A DNA stretch of 64,000 bases from Crenobacter oryzisoli (GCF_030385785.1 NZ_JAUEDK010000003.1:124001-188000); one strand, 5' to 3'; numbered from the stretch's first letter, positions 35,741 to 45,515 are shown. The notes: a model not told the origin generated them from the sequence alone. Translations and numbers: made by a program.

Positions 35741-36193
35741 TCACTCGGGTGCTCGGCTGTCGAGCCAGATGGTGACCGGGCCGTCGTTGACGAGCGCCAC
35801 TTGCATGTCGGCGCCGAACACGCCGGTCGGCACCGGTCGCGCCAGCGTGGCGGACAGCGCGGACACGAAGCGGTCGAACAGCGGCTGTGATAGCTCCGGA
35901 CGGGCGGCACGGCTGTACGAGGGCCGGTTGCCCTTCTTCACGCTGGCGAACAGGGTGAACTGGCTGACCGCCAGCACCTCGGCACCGACATCGAGCGCCG
36001 AGCAGTTCATCACGCCGCCCTCATCATTGAAAATGCGCAGCTGGCTGATCTTGCGCACCAGCCAGTCGATGTCGGCGTCGCCATCGGGCTCTTCGATCCC
36101 GACCAGCAGCAGCAGCCCGGCACCGATCGCGCCGACCACCTCATCGTCCACCGTCACGCTCGCCTCGCGCACCCGCTGCACCAGCACCCGCAT
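35741..36193 (-). CDS. dtd: D-aminoacyl-tRNA deacylase
   Basis: 150 residues. Frees D-amino acids mischarged on tRNA. Family marks: [28 protein letters not shown] and the [11 protein letters not shown] end containing the Gly-cisPro motif that gives chiral selection. GGAG-ATGGCG-ATG: the second ATG (36193) has the correct ribosome-binding distance and family alignment, so it is preferred to 36199. Confidence 0.95.
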   Translation of the reverse strand: MRVLVQRVREASVTVDDEVVGAIGAGLLLLVGIEEPDGDADIDWLVRKISQLRIFNDEGGVMNCSALDVGAEVLAVSQFTLFASVKKGNRPSYSRAARPELSQPLFDRFVSALSATLARPVPTGVFGADMQVALVNDGPVTIWLDSRAPE

Positions 36194-36291
36194 CGCCATC
36201 TCCTGATGTTCTGAATCAGCGCCGCATTGTATCCAAGTCTGGCCGCAACGCCGCTACAATATGTGGCTATCGGACAAACGGAGACAACAGC

Positions 36292-37071
36292 ATGCTGATG
36301 GTGATTTCACCGGCCAAGACGCTGGACTACGACACCCCGCCGGTGACCGACCGTCACAGCCAGCCGGATTTCCTCGAACACAGCGCCGAGCTGATCGACG
36401 TACTGCGCCAGAAGAGCCCGGCCGAGATCGGCAAGCTGATGAGCATCAGCGAGCCGCTGTCGGTGCTGAACGCCGGCCGCTACGACAGCTGGCACACTCC
36501 GTTCACCCCGGCCAACGCCAAGCAGGCGGTGCTCGCGTTCATGGGCGATGTGTATGAAGGTCTCGACGCAGCGACGCTGAACCCGGCACAACTCGACTAC
36601 CTGCAGCGCCACCTGCGCATCCTGTCGGGCCTCTATGGCGTGCTGCGCCCGCTCGACCTGATGCAGCCCTATCGTCTGGAAATGGGCACCCGGCTCGCCA
36701 ACCCGCGTGGCGCCAATCTCTACGCGTTCTGGGGCGACCTCGTCACCGACGAGCTGAACACCCGCCTCGCCGAGCAAGAAGAGCAGGTGCTGGTGAACCT
36801 CGCGTCCGACGAGTATTTCAAATCGGTGAAACCGAAGCGGCTGGCCGGCCGGTTGATCACTCCGGTGTTCCAGGACCTGAAAAACGGCCACTACAAGATC
36901 ATCAGCTTCTATGCCAAGCGCGCGCGCGGCCTGATGGCGCGCTGGGCAGCAAAGCATGGCGCAACCACCCCAGATGCGCTGAAGGACTTCAACCTCGAGG
37001 GCTACGCGTTCGACAGCGAGGCATCGCAGGGCGATCACTGGGTGTTCCGCCGCGACCCGGCTTACCACTGA
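36292..37071 (+). CDS. yaaA: Peroxide stress protein YaaA (DUF328)
   Basis: 259 residues. Starts [20 protein letters not shown], and has [25 protein letters not shown] and [16 protein letters not shown], the conserved YaaA blocks. In E. coli YaaA lowers intracellular iron and protects DNA during peroxide stress. GGAG lies 8 nt before the ATG. Divergent from dtd. Confidence 0.95.
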   Translation: MLMVISPAKTLDYDTPPVTDRHSQPDFLEHSAELIDVLRQKSPAEIGKLMSISEPLSVLNAGRYDSWHTPFTPANAKQAVLAFMGDVYEGLDAATLNPAQLDYLQRHLRILSGLYGVLRPLDLMQPYRLEMGTRLANPRGANLYAFWGDLVTDELNTRLAEQEEQVLVNLASDEYFKSVKPKRLAGRLITPVFQDLKNGHYKIISFYAKRARGLMARWAAKHGATTPDALKDFNLEGYAFDSEASQGDHWVFRRDPAYH

Positions 37072-37089
37072 ACCATTTCGGAAACCCAT

Positions 37090-37126
37090 CGCATGGCGCT
37101 ATACCCCGATCGGGATGGCGCCATGT
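37090..37126 (+). terminator. Hairpin after yaaA
   Basis: CATGGCGC...GGCGCCATG arms enclose CCCCGATCGGG, giving a stable imperfect hairpin soon after the yaaA stop, with only a TGTCTGTTTT tail. Possible terminator. Confidence 0.5.
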
Positions 37127-37244
37127 CTGTTTTATGGGTCTGGATCGATACCCCATTCTTTTCTTGGAAAATATTTCCATTTTCCATACAATCCGGACGC
37201 GGCCGCACTGGGCGGCTGTGCCTTTTTCCGGATCGTCACCCGCA

Positions 37245-38117
37245 ATGAAGTCGCTATCGCTGCCCGCTCCGCTGTCGCAACTGCTCAAGCAGATCGGCCA
37301 GATTCACTTTCAGGATGCCCCGCTGACCGGCCTCGCCATCCTGCTCGCGCTCGCCAGCGTCGAACCGTGGGCGGCCGTCGGCATGGCCTGCGCGAGCCTC
37401 GTCACCCTCGTCACCACCCGCCTCGCCCGACTGCCCGTCGGCAAGGCGCTCGACGGCCTCTACGGCTACAATGCCGCGCTGACCGGTGCCGGCCTTTTCA
37501 CGCTGTTCGCCCCCAGCCCGGCGCTGTTCGGCTACCTGGCACTGGTCAGCGTCGCCACCACCTTCGTCAGTGCGCGCTGGGTGGCCTGGGGCAAGCTTCC
37601 GGCACTAACGATCCAGTTCGTCGTGGCGATGTGGGGCGCGTGGCAGCTGTCGATGCTGCTCGGCCTGCCGCAGCCGGGCGGCGGCTGTGCCAAGGGGCTC
37701 GCCGAATTCCTGCCCTGTGGCATCGGCCAAGTCAACTTCATCGGCAGCCTGTCAGGGGGCCTCGCTGTGTGGCTCGCGATCATCCTCCAATCGCGTGAAC
37801 AGGGCCTGTGGCTCGGCATCGGCGCTGCCTGCGGCTGGCTGGCAGCCTATGCGCTCGATGCGGTGGTGCCGGGTGCCGCAGGCCAAGCGATCGGCCTCGC
37901 GGTGAACCTGGCACTGATCGCTCAAGGCCTGACCGTGTTCGGCCAGAGCGTCGCCACCCGCTTCATCGGCATCGCCCTGGGCGTGCCGGCCTGTCTACTG
38001 TTCGGCGCTTCCGGCCTGCCCTATTTCACCCTGCCGTTCAATCTGGTGACCTGGCTGCTGCTGTGGCAGGGCAAACGCCCCCAACGCCTGGACGAACCGG
38101 CCCCTGTCGGCCAGTAA
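37245..38117 (+). CDS. Urea transporter (UT/Yut family)
   Basis: 290 residues with about ten hydrophobic segments in two repeated halves: ALDGLYGYNAALTGAG in the first half and LPYFTLPFNLVTWLLL in the second are the duplicated UT signature loops that line the urea pore. ATG at 37245 begins MKSLSLPAPLSQLLKQIG; a longer frame from 37134 crosses non-conserved sequence. No urease or urea carboxylase gene is in the window. Its terminator has been split by a MITE. Confidence 0.88.
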   Translation: MKSLSLPAPLSQLLKQIGQIHFQDAPLTGLAILLALASVEPWAAVGMACASLVTLVTTRLARLPVGKALDGLYGYNAALTGAGLFTLFAPSPALFGYLALVSVATTFVSARWVAWGKLPALTIQFVVAMWGAWQLSMLLGLPQPGGGCAKGLAEFLPCGIGQVNFIGSLSGGLAVWLAIILQSREQGLWLGIGAACGWLAAYALDAVVPGAAGQAIGLAVNLALIAQGLTVFGQSVATRFIGIALGVPACLLFGASGLPYFTLPFNLVTWLLLWQGKRPQRLDEPAPVGQ

Positions 38118-38129
38118 GCCCGCCAACAA

Positions 38130-38292
38130 AAAACCCGCCACAAGGCGTAATGCCGTTCACTTAAGCCGTTCAGTCCGGATTTTAGCTTCGAAGAACGCTT
38201 GGAAGTAACAAAAAAGCACCGTTTTTCCACCTTGGTGGGCGGTGCTTTTTCCTTAAGTGAACGGCATTAGCCACAAGGCGGGTTTTTTCATC
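38130..38292 (+). terminator. Urea-transporter terminator interrupted by a MITE
   Basis: Left part AAAAAACCCGCC with loop bases (38127-38147) and right part GGCGGGTTTTTT (38277-38289) together would form a simple hairpin AAAAAACCCGCC-ACAA-GGCGGGTTTTTT. They are now separated by the 122-bp element and one copy of its target duplication. Confidence 0.75.
38148..38269. mobile_element. IS4-type MITE with 11-bp target duplication
   Basis: 122 bp with perfect 18-bp inverted ends TAATGCCGTTCACTTAAG / CTTAAGTGAACGGCATTA. They match 16 of 18 bases of the E. coli IS4 ends as I recall them. It is flanked by an exact 11-bp duplication GCCACAAGGCG (38137-38147 and 38270-38280); IS4 makes 11-13 bp duplications. 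There is no transposase. Inside is its own hairpin AAAAAGCACCG (38211-38221)/CGGTGCTTTTT (38240-38250), a terminator-like stem. Confidence 0.9.
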
Positions 38293-38295
38293 CGG

Positions 38296-38574
38296 CTAGG
38301 CTGTCGAGCGGCGCTCAAAGGTGAGCAGCTCCGGCGCGTCGGCCAGTTCCTGCTGCTCGACGCGTTCGACCCGCGAGGCTGGCGAGCCGCGATGCGCCCA
38401 GACGACAAACGCTTGGACCGCGTCGACCTCGCCGCAGACCACGGCCTCGACCGTGCCGTCATTGCGATTACGCACCCAGCCCTTGACGCCCAGCTCGCGC
38501 GCAGTCGCTACCGCGCTGTCGCGGTAGTACACGCCCTGGACCTTACCGTAGATGATCAGATGAAGGACAGCCAT
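38296..38574 (-). CDS. acyP: Acylphosphatase
   Basis: 92 residues, full length. Hydrolyses carboxyl-phosphate bonds such as acetyl phosphate. Catalytic Arg in GKVQGVYYRDSA and Asn in WVRNRNDGTVEA are both present. It converges with the urea transporter gene across the MITE-bearing terminator. Confidence 0.96.
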   Translation of the reverse strand: MAVLHLIIYGKVQGVYYRDSAVATARELGVKGWVRNRNDGTVEAVVCGEVDAVQAFVVWAHRGSPASRVERVEQQELADAPELLTFERRSTA

Positions 38575-38757
38575 TGTTGCTTAGCGATTCCTGATTACGG
38601 ATGGGTCTTCAGCCTACGCCGATCACACTGGGCTGCCAAGGCGAGCCGTCGGCCGCGTACCAGATGGGCATAGGCGGTGAAGACGTGCATCGACCGCGTC
38701 GACGCGACGTAATCAGGGAGAAGCTGTGGGAAGTACAGTGAAAGTGCGAAAACGGAC

Positions 38758-38940
38758 TTACAGGGCCGCGACGAAGGCTTCGGCGGGATAGACGGCGCTG
38801 GTGAGACCCAGACGCGAGAGGAACGTTATTTCGAACTTACGGCCGACAGGCTTGACCTGTACGACTTCAAACTGGATAGCGGCTTCGCCATCTTTATGCT
38901 CAGTGATTTTATGACCCGGTTTCAGTTGGTTGATTTTCAT
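38758..38940 (-). CDS. 60-residue hypothetical protein
   Basis: ATG preceded by AAAGGA at 7 nt. MKINQLKPGHKITEHKDGEAAIQFEVVQVKPVGRK... reads like a small beta-barrel (SH3/KOW-like) domain, basic, no signal peptide. It lies alone in AT-richer DNA between acyP and metG. Function unknown. Confidence 0.6.
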   Translation of the reverse strand: MKINQLKPGHKITEHKDGEAAIQFEVVQVKPVGRKFEITFLSRLGLTSAVYPAEAFVAAL

Positions 38941-39223
38941 TCATATCCTTTCATTTTATTTCGAATTAAACATTCTACTACATCATTGATTTTCAAGCAA
39001 ATTTATAAAAATCCATGCGATGAGACGCCAACAGCACCTCACCTGAGCCACTCTAGCAAGCCAAGATGACAACTATGTGGCATTGCCAAATTGGCGCAAA
39101 GCTGCGCGATGGCAGCCTCCCATTTAATGACATTAGACTAACAAAAGCAACGCCCCGCCGGAAATCCCGGCGGGGCGTTGTATCGGGGCCGATGCGGCCC
39201 TGTCTGGTAAGGCCCGGCGGCGC
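38941..39223. other. AT-rich intergenic region ending in the metG terminator
   Basis: No gene. A long stem GCAACGCCCCGCCGG (39147-39161) with CCGGCGGGGCGTTG (39167-39180) serves as terminator of metG on the minus strand. The AT-rich part 38941-39010 likely holds the promoter of the 60-residue protein gene. Confidence 0.6.
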
Positions 39224-41287
39224 TTAGCCTACGCGCATGCCCGGCTTCACGCCCTCGTCCACGTCCAGCAGGAACAAGCCCTCACCATCGTCCACGCCCG
39301 AGGCGCACACGATCATGCCGGCCGACACGCCGAAGCGCATCTTGCGTGGCGCCAGGTTGGCGACCACGATCACGTGGCGGCCGATCAGCTTCTCCGGCTC
39401 CTGGTAGGCCTTGCGGATGCCCGAGAAGATGTTGCGCTGCTCGAAGCCCAGATCGACGGTGAACTGCAACAGTTTGTCCGAGCCGTCGACGAACTGGCAA
39501 GCCAGCACCTTGCCGACGCGCAGGTCGAGCTTGGCGAAATCGTCGATGCCGATGGTATCGGCGAGCGGTTCGTACTGGGCGGCGTCGACGGCCTGTGCTT
39601 GTGCTTCCATGCTTTGTTTGTTCGCTTCGATCAGTTTTTCGATCAGCACTGGGTCGATGCGCTGCATCAGGTGCTGGTAGGCATTGATGGTATGGCCGAG
39701 CAGCAGGCTGTCGGCGTCGGCCCAGCTCAACGGCGCCACGTTGAGGAAGCCCTCGACGCCTTCGGCCAGCTTCGGCAGCACCGGCTTCAGGTAAATCGTC
39801 AGCAGGCGGAAGGCATTGATCAGCACGGTGCAGACTTCCTGCAGGCGTGCGTCCTGCCCTTCCTGCTTCGCCAGCTCCCACGGCTTGTTGGCGTCGACGT
39901 AGCCGTTCACCAGGTCGGCCAGCGCCATCACGTCGCGCAGCGCCTTCGCGTATTCGCGCGCTTCGTACGAGGCGGCGATGCCGGCGGCCTCGGCCTGCAG
40001 CTTCGCCAGGATCTCCATGTCGGCGACCGATTCGGCCAGCTTGCCGCCGAAGCGCTTGGCGATGAAGCCGGCCGAACGGCTGGCGATGTTGACGAACTTG
40101 CCGACCAGGTCGGAGTTCACCCGCGCCACGAAGTCGTCGAGGCTCAAGTCGATGTCCTCGATGCGGCTGTTGAGCTTGGCGGCAATGTAGTAGCGCATCC
40201 ACTCCGGGTTCAGACCGCAGTCGAGATAGGACTTGGCGGTGATGAAGGTGCCGCGCGACTTGGACATCTTCTGGCCGTCAACGGTCAGGAAGCCGTGCGC
40301 GAACACACCGGTCGGGGTGCGGTAGCCGGCGTACTTCAGCATCGCCGGCCAGAACAGTGCGTGGAAGTACAAGATGTCCTTGCCAATGAAGTGGTACATC
40401 TCGGTGTCGGAGCCGGCGCGGAAGTAGTCGTCGAAATCAAGGCCGATGCGATCGCACAGGTTCTTGAACGACGCCATGTAGCCGATCGGCGCGTCGAGCC
40501 AGACGTAGAAGTACTTGCCCGGTGCGTCGGGGATCTCGAAGCCGAAGTACGGTGCGTCGCGCGAGATGTCCCAGTCGTGCAGGCCGCCCTCGATCCACTC
40601 GTTCATCTTGTTGAGCGACTCGGGCTGCAGGTGCGGTTGCGTCACGCCGTCTGCGCGCAGGCTGGAGCCGGCGGTCCAGTCTTGCAGGTAGTCGGCGCAG
40701 TCGCCCAGACGGAAGAAGTAGTGCTCGGAACTCTTCAGCACCGGGGTGGCGCCAGACACGGCCGAGTACGGGTTCTTCAGCTCGGTCGGGCTGTAGGTGG
40801 CACCGCATACCTCGCAGTTGTCGCCGTACTGGTCCTTGGCGCCGCACTTCGGGCACTCGCCCTTGACGAAGCGGTCCGGCAGGAACATCTGCTTTTCCGG
40901 GTCAAACAGCTGCTCGATGGTGCGCGACACGATCTTGCCGTTGTCGCGCAGCGTACGGTAGATGTGCTCGGCGTACTGCTTGTTTTCCGGGCTGTTGGTG
41001 CTGTAGTAGTTGTCGTAGCCGATGTGAAAGCCGGTGAAATCCGACAGGTGCTCGGTCTTCACACGCTCGATCAGCTGCTCGGGCGTAATGCCCTGCTTCT
41101 CGGCGGCGAGCATGATCGGCGTGCCGTGGGTGTCGTCGGCACAGACGTAGTGGCAGGCGTGGCCACGCATCTTCTGGAAGCGCACCCAGACGTCGGTCTG
41201 GATGTGTTCGACCATATGCCCGAGGTGAATCGCGCCGTTCGCATACGGCAGCGCGCTCGTCACCAGAATCTTGCGTTGCGTTGTCAT
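39224..41287 (-). CDS. metG: Methionyl-tRNA synthetase
   Basis: 687 residues, long form with a C-terminal tRNA-binding domain. Class I signature HLGH (residues about 21-24) and KMSKSRGTF; zinc knuckles [19 protein letters not shown]-terminal EMAP-like domain from about 585 ([32 protein letters not shown]). Essential. A bidirectional terminator carrying the TTGGCCGAAC motif separates it from the upstream efflux gene. Confidence 0.98.
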   Translation of the reverse strand: MTTQRKILVTSALPYANGAIHLGHMVEHIQTDVWVRFQKMRGHACHYVCADDTHGTPIMLAAEKQGITPEQLIERVKTEHLSDFTGFHIGYDNYYSTNSPENKQYAEHIYRTLRDNGKIVSRTIEQLFDPEKQMFLPDRFVKGECPKCGAKDQYGDNCEVCGATYSPTELKNPYSAVSGATPVLKSSEHYFFRLGDCADYLQDWTAGSSLRADGVTQPHLQPESLNKMNEWIEGGLHDWDISRDAPYFGFEIPDAPGKYFYVWLDAPIGYMASFKNLCDRIGLDFDDYFRAGSDTEMYHFIGKDILYFHALFWPAMLKYAGYRTPTGVFAHGFLTVDGQKMSKSRGTFITAKSYLDCGLNPEWMRYYIAAKLNSRIEDIDLSLDDFVARVNSDLVGKFVNIASRSAGFIAKRFGGKLAESVADMEILAKLQAEAAGIAASYEAREYAKALRDVMALADLVNGYVDANKPWELAKQEGQDARLQEVCTVLINAFRLLTIYLKPVLPKLAEGVEGFLNVAPLSWADADSLLLGHTINAYQHLMQRIDPVLIEKLIEANKQSMEAQAQAVDAAQYEPLADTIGIDDFAKLDLRVGKVLACQFVDGSDKLLQFTVDLGFEQRNIFSGIRKAYQEPEKLIGRHVIVVANLAPRKMRFGVSAGMIVCASGVDDGEGLFLLDVDEGVKPGMRVG

Positions 41288-41368
41288 CTAAGGAACACCC
41301 TGTTTCGGAATCTCAAGCGGTCGATTATAGCAGCAAGCCGGCAGCGCTCGACGCGACGGCCGGAAACG

Positions 41369-41407
41369 AAAAAAGCTTGGCCGAACCAGCCGGTTCGGCC
41401 AAGCTTT
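41369..41407 (-). terminator. Terminator of the MdfA-like gene
   Basis: AAAAGCTTGGCCGAACC pairs with GGTTCGGCCAAGCTTTT over AGC, a 17-bp perfect stem with A/T tracts on both sides. It contains two inverted copies of TTGGCCGAAC, the core of the recurring 12-mer. Confidence 0.92.
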
Positions 41408-41427
41408 TCAACGATGCTGACTGCAGC

Positions 41428-42687
41428 TCAGGCGTCCTGGCCGGCCAGTTGGGGCTCGAGTGCAGCCTCGCCCTGCTCGGCCCGATCGGCCATCGCCCGC
41501 GCCACCACGCGGCGCGCCAGCCAGGCGTAACAGAGCGACACCGAAAGCGCCATCGCGGCAAAGCCCGCGTCACCGAAATGCTGGTGCAGGCGCGAGAAGC
41601 CTTCGATGCCGAGCACGTACACCACCATGCCCACCATGCCGATCGCGGCGGCGGTCGCACCTTTGCTGACGCCGCTTGAGGTCAGCGCGAACCGGTACAG
41701 CACCGCGAACGACAGGCCCTCGGCCAAGGCCATCAAGCTGATGCCGGCAATGATGAAGTAGTGCGGCACGCTGGAGAACAGACAACCGGCGAACATAAGC
41801 GCCATGCCGGACAACAGCGGCACGAGACCAATCAGCACTGAGCGCCCCAGCGGCAGACGGTCGGTGATGCGCACCAGCACCAGGTTGCCAGTGATCAGCG
41901 CACCGAACACCGGGAATTGCCACAGGCCATACTCGACCGGGCTCATGCCGGCCTGTTCGATCAGGAACACCGGCGACAGCGCGATCCAGCCCAAGAGTGG
42001 CAGCGCCAACAACGGAATCGTCAGCGAGGCGCTCATGAAGCGGCGGTTCTTCAAGAGCGCCAGGTAGTCGGCCTTCAGCGAGCGCAGCGACAGCTCGACG
42101 GTCTTGTGTTCCAGCGTCTCCGGCATCTTGCGCCACAGCCCAAATAGTGCCACCGCTGCCACTGCGGCGATCAGCGCGAAGGTCATCCGCCACGGCCAAA
42201 CGGCGATCAGCGCCGCGCCAACCACCGGGCCGACCAGCGGCGCAATCAGTGCGACATTGGCCATCAGCGCCATCACCTTCACCGCGGCCTTCTCCTCGAA
42301 GGCTTCCTGCACGGTGGTGTAGCCGACCGCGCTGATAAAGCACAGGCCCACCCCCTGCAGCACCCGCAGCACGGTGAAGCTTTCGATGCCGGTCGAGACC
42401 AGCGTCGCCAGGCAGCTGAGCACGAAGAACAAGGCGCCGCCGAGCATCACCGGCCGGCGGCCCACACGGTCGGACAGCGGGCCCATCAGCCACGGGAACA
42501 ACGCGCCGCCGAGCAGGAACGCGGTCATTGCGGTCGGAATCCAGGCCGAATCGACACCGAACTCGCGCACGACCATCACCATGCCCGGCTGGATCATGTC
42601 GTTGGCGATGTAGACGGAGAACTCGAACAGCACCAACGCCAGCGGAAACAGCAGCGTCGAGCGGTTGAGCACGGACATTTTTTGCAT
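41428..42687 (-). CDS. MdfA-like multidrug efflux MFS transporter
   Basis: About 419 residues, 12 membrane helices. Helix 1 FEFSVYIANDMIQPGMVMVV matches MdfA, with the acidic Glu and Asp that couple drug export to protons; motif A reads GPLSDRVGRRPVMLGG. Likely exports chloramphenicol-like and cationic compounds. Start is uncertain: ATG at 42687 (MQKMSV) or 42705 (MKGISP); both lack a strong ribosome-binding site. Confidence 0.9.
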   Translation of the reverse strand: MQKMSVLNRSTLLFPLALVLFEFSVYIANDMIQPGMVMVVREFGVDSAWIPTAMTAFLLGGALFPWLMGPLSDRVGRRPVMLGGALFFVLSCLATLVSTGIESFTVLRVLQGVGLCFISAVGYTTVQEAFEEKAAVKVMALMANVALIAPLVGPVVGAALIAVWPWRMTFALIAAVAAVALFGLWRKMPETLEHKTVELSLRSLKADYLALLKNRRFMSASLTIPLLALPLLGWIALSPVFLIEQAGMSPVEYGLWQFPVFGALITGNLVLVRITDRLPLGRSVLIGLVPLLSGMALMFAGCLFSSVPHYFIIAGISLMALAEGLSFAVLYRFALTSSGVSKGATAAAIGMVGMVVYVLGIEGFSRLHQHFGDAGFAAMALSVSLCYAWLARRVVARAMADRAEQGEAALEPQLAGQDA

Positions 42688-43068
42688 TGGGGAAATGCCT
42701 TTCATCCAAAGAGCGAGAGAGGCGGGAGTGCCATTGCGGCCGCCCGAGCGCCCCTCGGTACGCGGCACGCACCAGGGCGTGCCAAAAGCAAGGCGCTGAA
42801 TTATATTGGAAAATACCGATACGGGCCAGCATTGGCGACAGTCGCCATGCCCGCCCGCCCGCACCGCCAGGCTGAGCGCAACCGAACGCCCTGGCCGCGC
42901 CCGAACAAACTCGGCTCATTGCCTTGTGGCTAGTGGAGCAATGAGGCGAAAAAGCAGCACTCCCTCACGCCGACCGCCTGCCGAACCGCTTTTCCACGCT
43001 GGATCTCCCCCATCGCCGCGATGTTGTGCCAATATAAAAATTCCTCAATCACATCAAAGGATTGCATT
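42688..43068. other. Intergenic region with a fragment resembling repeat A
   Basis: No gene supported. AATGAGGCGAAAAAGC at 42940-42955 equals the inner part of repeat A copy 2, without its ends; it may be a relic or chance. A likely promoter for the acidic protein gene (TTGTGCC ... TATAAA) is at 43024-43038. Confidence 0.35.
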
Positions 43069-43299
43069 ATGGGAATTCTGGACACCCTCGGTGAAGTGGC
43101 TGGTGCCGTTGCCGCCGTCGAAGGCGTAGAAAAGCTTGACCCTGATGCGGGCCTGCTGACCAAGGCCGCAGCCGCCGTGGCCGGTTTCGAGGGCGCAGGT
43201 GCCCTGGAAGAGCTGGTCGAGAAGAAGAAGGAAGACGACGAAACCGCTGAAAAGAGCGCGGACGCCGCCGACGATACCGATACGAGTGCCCAATCCTGA
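43069..43299 (+). CDS. Small acidic helical protein
   Basis: 76 residues, AAAGGA before the ATG. An Ala/Gly/Val-rich first half (MGILDTLGEVAGAVAAVEGVEKL, then AAAAVAGFEGAGALEELVEKK) could form amphipathic helices; the last 20 residues are Asp/Glu/Thr-rich. Strong promoter-like AT-rich DNA upstream and a terminator downstream make it a single-gene unit. Family not recognised. Confidence 0.62.
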   Translation: MGILDTLGEVAGAVAAVEGVEKLDPDAGLLTKAAAAVAGFEGAGALEELVEKKKEDDETAEKSADAADDTDTSAQS

Positions 43300-43315
43300 C
43301 GCTTGGGCATGAACG

Positions 43316-43356
43316 AAGGCCCGCATCACGCAGCTGATTCGGGCCTTACCGTTTTT
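43316..43356 (+). terminator. Terminator of the small acidic protein gene
   Basis: AAGGCCCG (43316-43323) pairs with CGGGCCTT (43340-43347) over a 16-nt loop, then ACCGTTTTT. Confidence 0.75.
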
Positions 43357-43393
43357 GGGCACCCGAGGGGGCACGCCTACCAGCCGGCCCCGC

Positions 43394-44227
43394 TTACAGC
43401 ATCTCCAACGGCTGTTTGCGGCGCGGCACCGGGAACTCGGCATCGAGACGGGCCAGATCGTCCTCGTCGAGCACCAGGTCCAGCGCGGCACGGTTCAGTT
43501 CGACATGCTCGCGGCGACCCGATTTCGGAATCGCGATCACGTCCGGCTGGCGCAGCACCCAGGCCAGCGCCACCTGAAGCGGCGTGGCGCCGTGCTTGTC
43601 GGCCACGTCGGCCAGCGCGCCGTCCACCGGCACCTGCCCCTGCTCAATCGGGCTATACGCCATCAGCGGCATGCGCTTGCCGCGAGCCCACGGCAATAGG
43701 TCATATTCCGGGCCGCGCCGGGTCAGGTTGTATAGCACCTGGTCGACCTGGCAGCGCTCGCCGTTGTCGACGCCCCACAGTTCGTCCAGATCGTCCACGT
43801 CCAGGTTGCTGACGCCCCAGTGGCGGATCTTGCCCTCGTCGACCAGTTGCTCCATCGCCTCGACGGTGTCGGCGAACGGGTGGCTGCCGCGCCAGTGCAA
43901 CAGGTAGAGGTCGATCCGGTCGGTGCCGAGGCGGCGTAGGCTGGCCTCGCAGGCGGCCTTGGTGCCGCGACGCGAGGCGTTCCACGGATAGACCTTGCTG
44001 ACCAGGAATACCTCACTGCGCCGGCTGGTGATCGCCTCGCCTACCAGCGTTTCGGTGGCGCCGTCGGCGTACATTTCGGCAGTGTCGATCAGGGTCATGC
44101 CCAGGTCGATGCCGTGCTGCAGCGCGGCGATCTCTTCGCTGCGCGGCTGACGGCGCTCGGCCATGAACCAGGTGCCCTGGCCGAGGGCGGGGACTTCGAT
44201 GCCGGAAGGCAGTCGGACGGTGCGCAT
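43394..44227 (-). CDS. Aldo/keto reductase 1
   Basis: 277 residues, NADPH-dependent TIM-barrel reductase. Catalytic tetrad visible: Asp and Tyr in LIDTAEMYADG, Lys in FLVSKVYPWN, His in LYLLHWRGSHPF. The cofactor end reads AIPKSGRREHVELN. Substrate unknown. Divergent from mrp. Confidence 0.93.
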   Translation of the reverse strand: MRTVRLPSGIEVPALGQGTWFMAERRQPRSEEIAALQHGIDLGMTLIDTAEMYADGATETLVGEAITSRRSEVFLVSKVYPWNASRRGTKAACEASLRRLGTDRIDLYLLHWRGSHPFADTVEAMEQLVDEGKIRHWGVSNLDVDDLDELWGVDNGERCQVDQVLYNLTRRGPEYDLLPWARGKRMPLMAYSPIEQGQVPVDGALADVADKHGATPLQVALAWVLRQPDVIAIPKSGRREHVELNRAALDLVLDEDDLARLDAEFPVPRRKQPLEML

Positions 44228-44416
44228 GGTGATATCTCTTCCTTTAGTTGTAATGATCCCAGCATTCTAGAATGGCAAAGCAACAGCAGCCATGCCCGGG
44301 GCGCCAAGTTCGAGTAAACTTGTCGGGTATTACGGAACCCTTATTGGTTGCCTGCAATGTTTTCCAAGCTGACCCGACTGTTCCAGTCGCCTTCCCCCAC
44401 CGATACACCGACCACC

Positions 44417-45508
44417 ATGGCCCTGACCGAATCCCAAGTGCTCGACGCCGTAGCCGCTCTCGTCGACCCGAATACCGGCAAAACCTATGTCGCCGCGAAG
44501 GCGGTGAAGAACCTGCGCATCAGTGACGCTGAGCTAGCGCTCGACGTGGTGCTCGCCTACCCGGCCAAGAGCCAGTTCGCCCGCGTCGAGGCCGAGTTCG
44601 CCGCCGCTCTGGCGGGCGTGGCCGAGGGGCGCGCCGTGAAGGTGGCGGTGCGTAGCGAGATCACCGCCCACCAAGCGCAGCGCGGCGTGCCGCTCTTGCC
44701 CGGGGTGAAGAACGTGGTCGCAGTGGCATCCGGCAAGGGTGGCGTCGGCAAGTCGACCACCACGGTGAACCTGGCACTGGCGCTGGCCGCCGAGGGCGCA
44801 CGCGTCGGCATCCTCGACGCCGACATCTACGGCCCGTCGCAACCGCTGATGATGGGCCTGGCCGGCCAGCGCCCGGAGAGCCCGGACGGCAAGACCATCA
44901 AGCCGCTGGTCAACCATGGCGTGCAGACCATGTCGATCGGCTACCTGGTCGACGACGACCAGGCGATGGTGTGGCGCGGCCCGATGGTCAGCCAGGCGCT
45001 GCAGCAGCTATTGAACGACACGCTGTGGAACGAACTCGACTACTTGCTGATCGACATGCCGCCGGGCACCGGCGACGTGCAGCTGACGCTGTCGCAGAAG
45101 GTGCCGGTGACCGGCGCGGTGATCGTCACCACGCCACAGGACATCGCGCTCTTGGACGCCAAGAAGGGCCTGAAGATGTTCGAGAAGGTCGGCGTGCCTA
45201 TCCTCGGCCTGGTCGAGAACATGGCGATCCATATCTGCTCCAACTGCGGCCACGCCGAGCACATCTTCGGCGAAGGCGGCGCGACCAAGATGGCCGCCGA
45301 TTACGGCGTCGAGCTGCTCGGCTCGCTGCCGCTGGACCTGTCGATCCGCGTCGCGGTCGACAACGGTGCACCGAGCGTGGTCGCCGACCCGGACGGCCAA
45401 GTGGCCGCGCTCTACAAGACCATCGCCCGCCGCGTGGCGGTGAAGGTCGGCGAGAAGTCGCGCGACTTCTCCAGTAAACTGCCGAAAATCGTCATCCAGA
45501 ACGGCTAA
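44417..45508 (+). CDS. apbC: Iron-sulfur cluster carrier protein Mrp/ApbC
   Basis: 363 residues from the ATG at 44417 (MALTESQVLDAVAALVDPNTGK); an in-frame ATG at 44357 would add 20 residues, and neither has a clear ribosome-binding site. An N-terminal DUF59/MIP18 domain (about 1-90) precedes the deviant Walker A SGKGGVGKSTTTVNLA; CSNCG near residue 275 holds the 4Fe-4S cluster at the dimer interface. Delivers Fe-S clusters to apoproteins. murI follows 7 bp downstream. Confidence 0.93.
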   Translation: MALTESQVLDAVAALVDPNTGKTYVAAKAVKNLRISDAELALDVVLAYPAKSQFARVEAEFAAALAGVAEGRAVKVAVRSEITAHQAQRGVPLLPGVKNVVAVASGKGGVGKSTTTVNLALALAAEGARVGILDADIYGPSQPLMMGLAGQRPESPDGKTIKPLVNHGVQTMSIGYLVDDDQAMVWRGPMVSQALQQLLNDTLWNELDYLLIDMPPGTGDVQLTLSQKVPVTGAVIVTTPQDIALLDAKKGLKMFEKVGVPILGLVENMAIHICSNCGHAEHIFGEGGATKMAADYGVELLGSLPLDLSIRVAVDNGAPSVVADPDGQVAALYKTIARRVAVKVGEKSRDFSSKLPKIVIQNG

Positions 45509-45515
45509 AGCCATC

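Noticed and set aside
35641-35910. Minus-strand frame overlapping the dtd end
   Set aside because: Frame-shifted shadow of dtd; low complexity.
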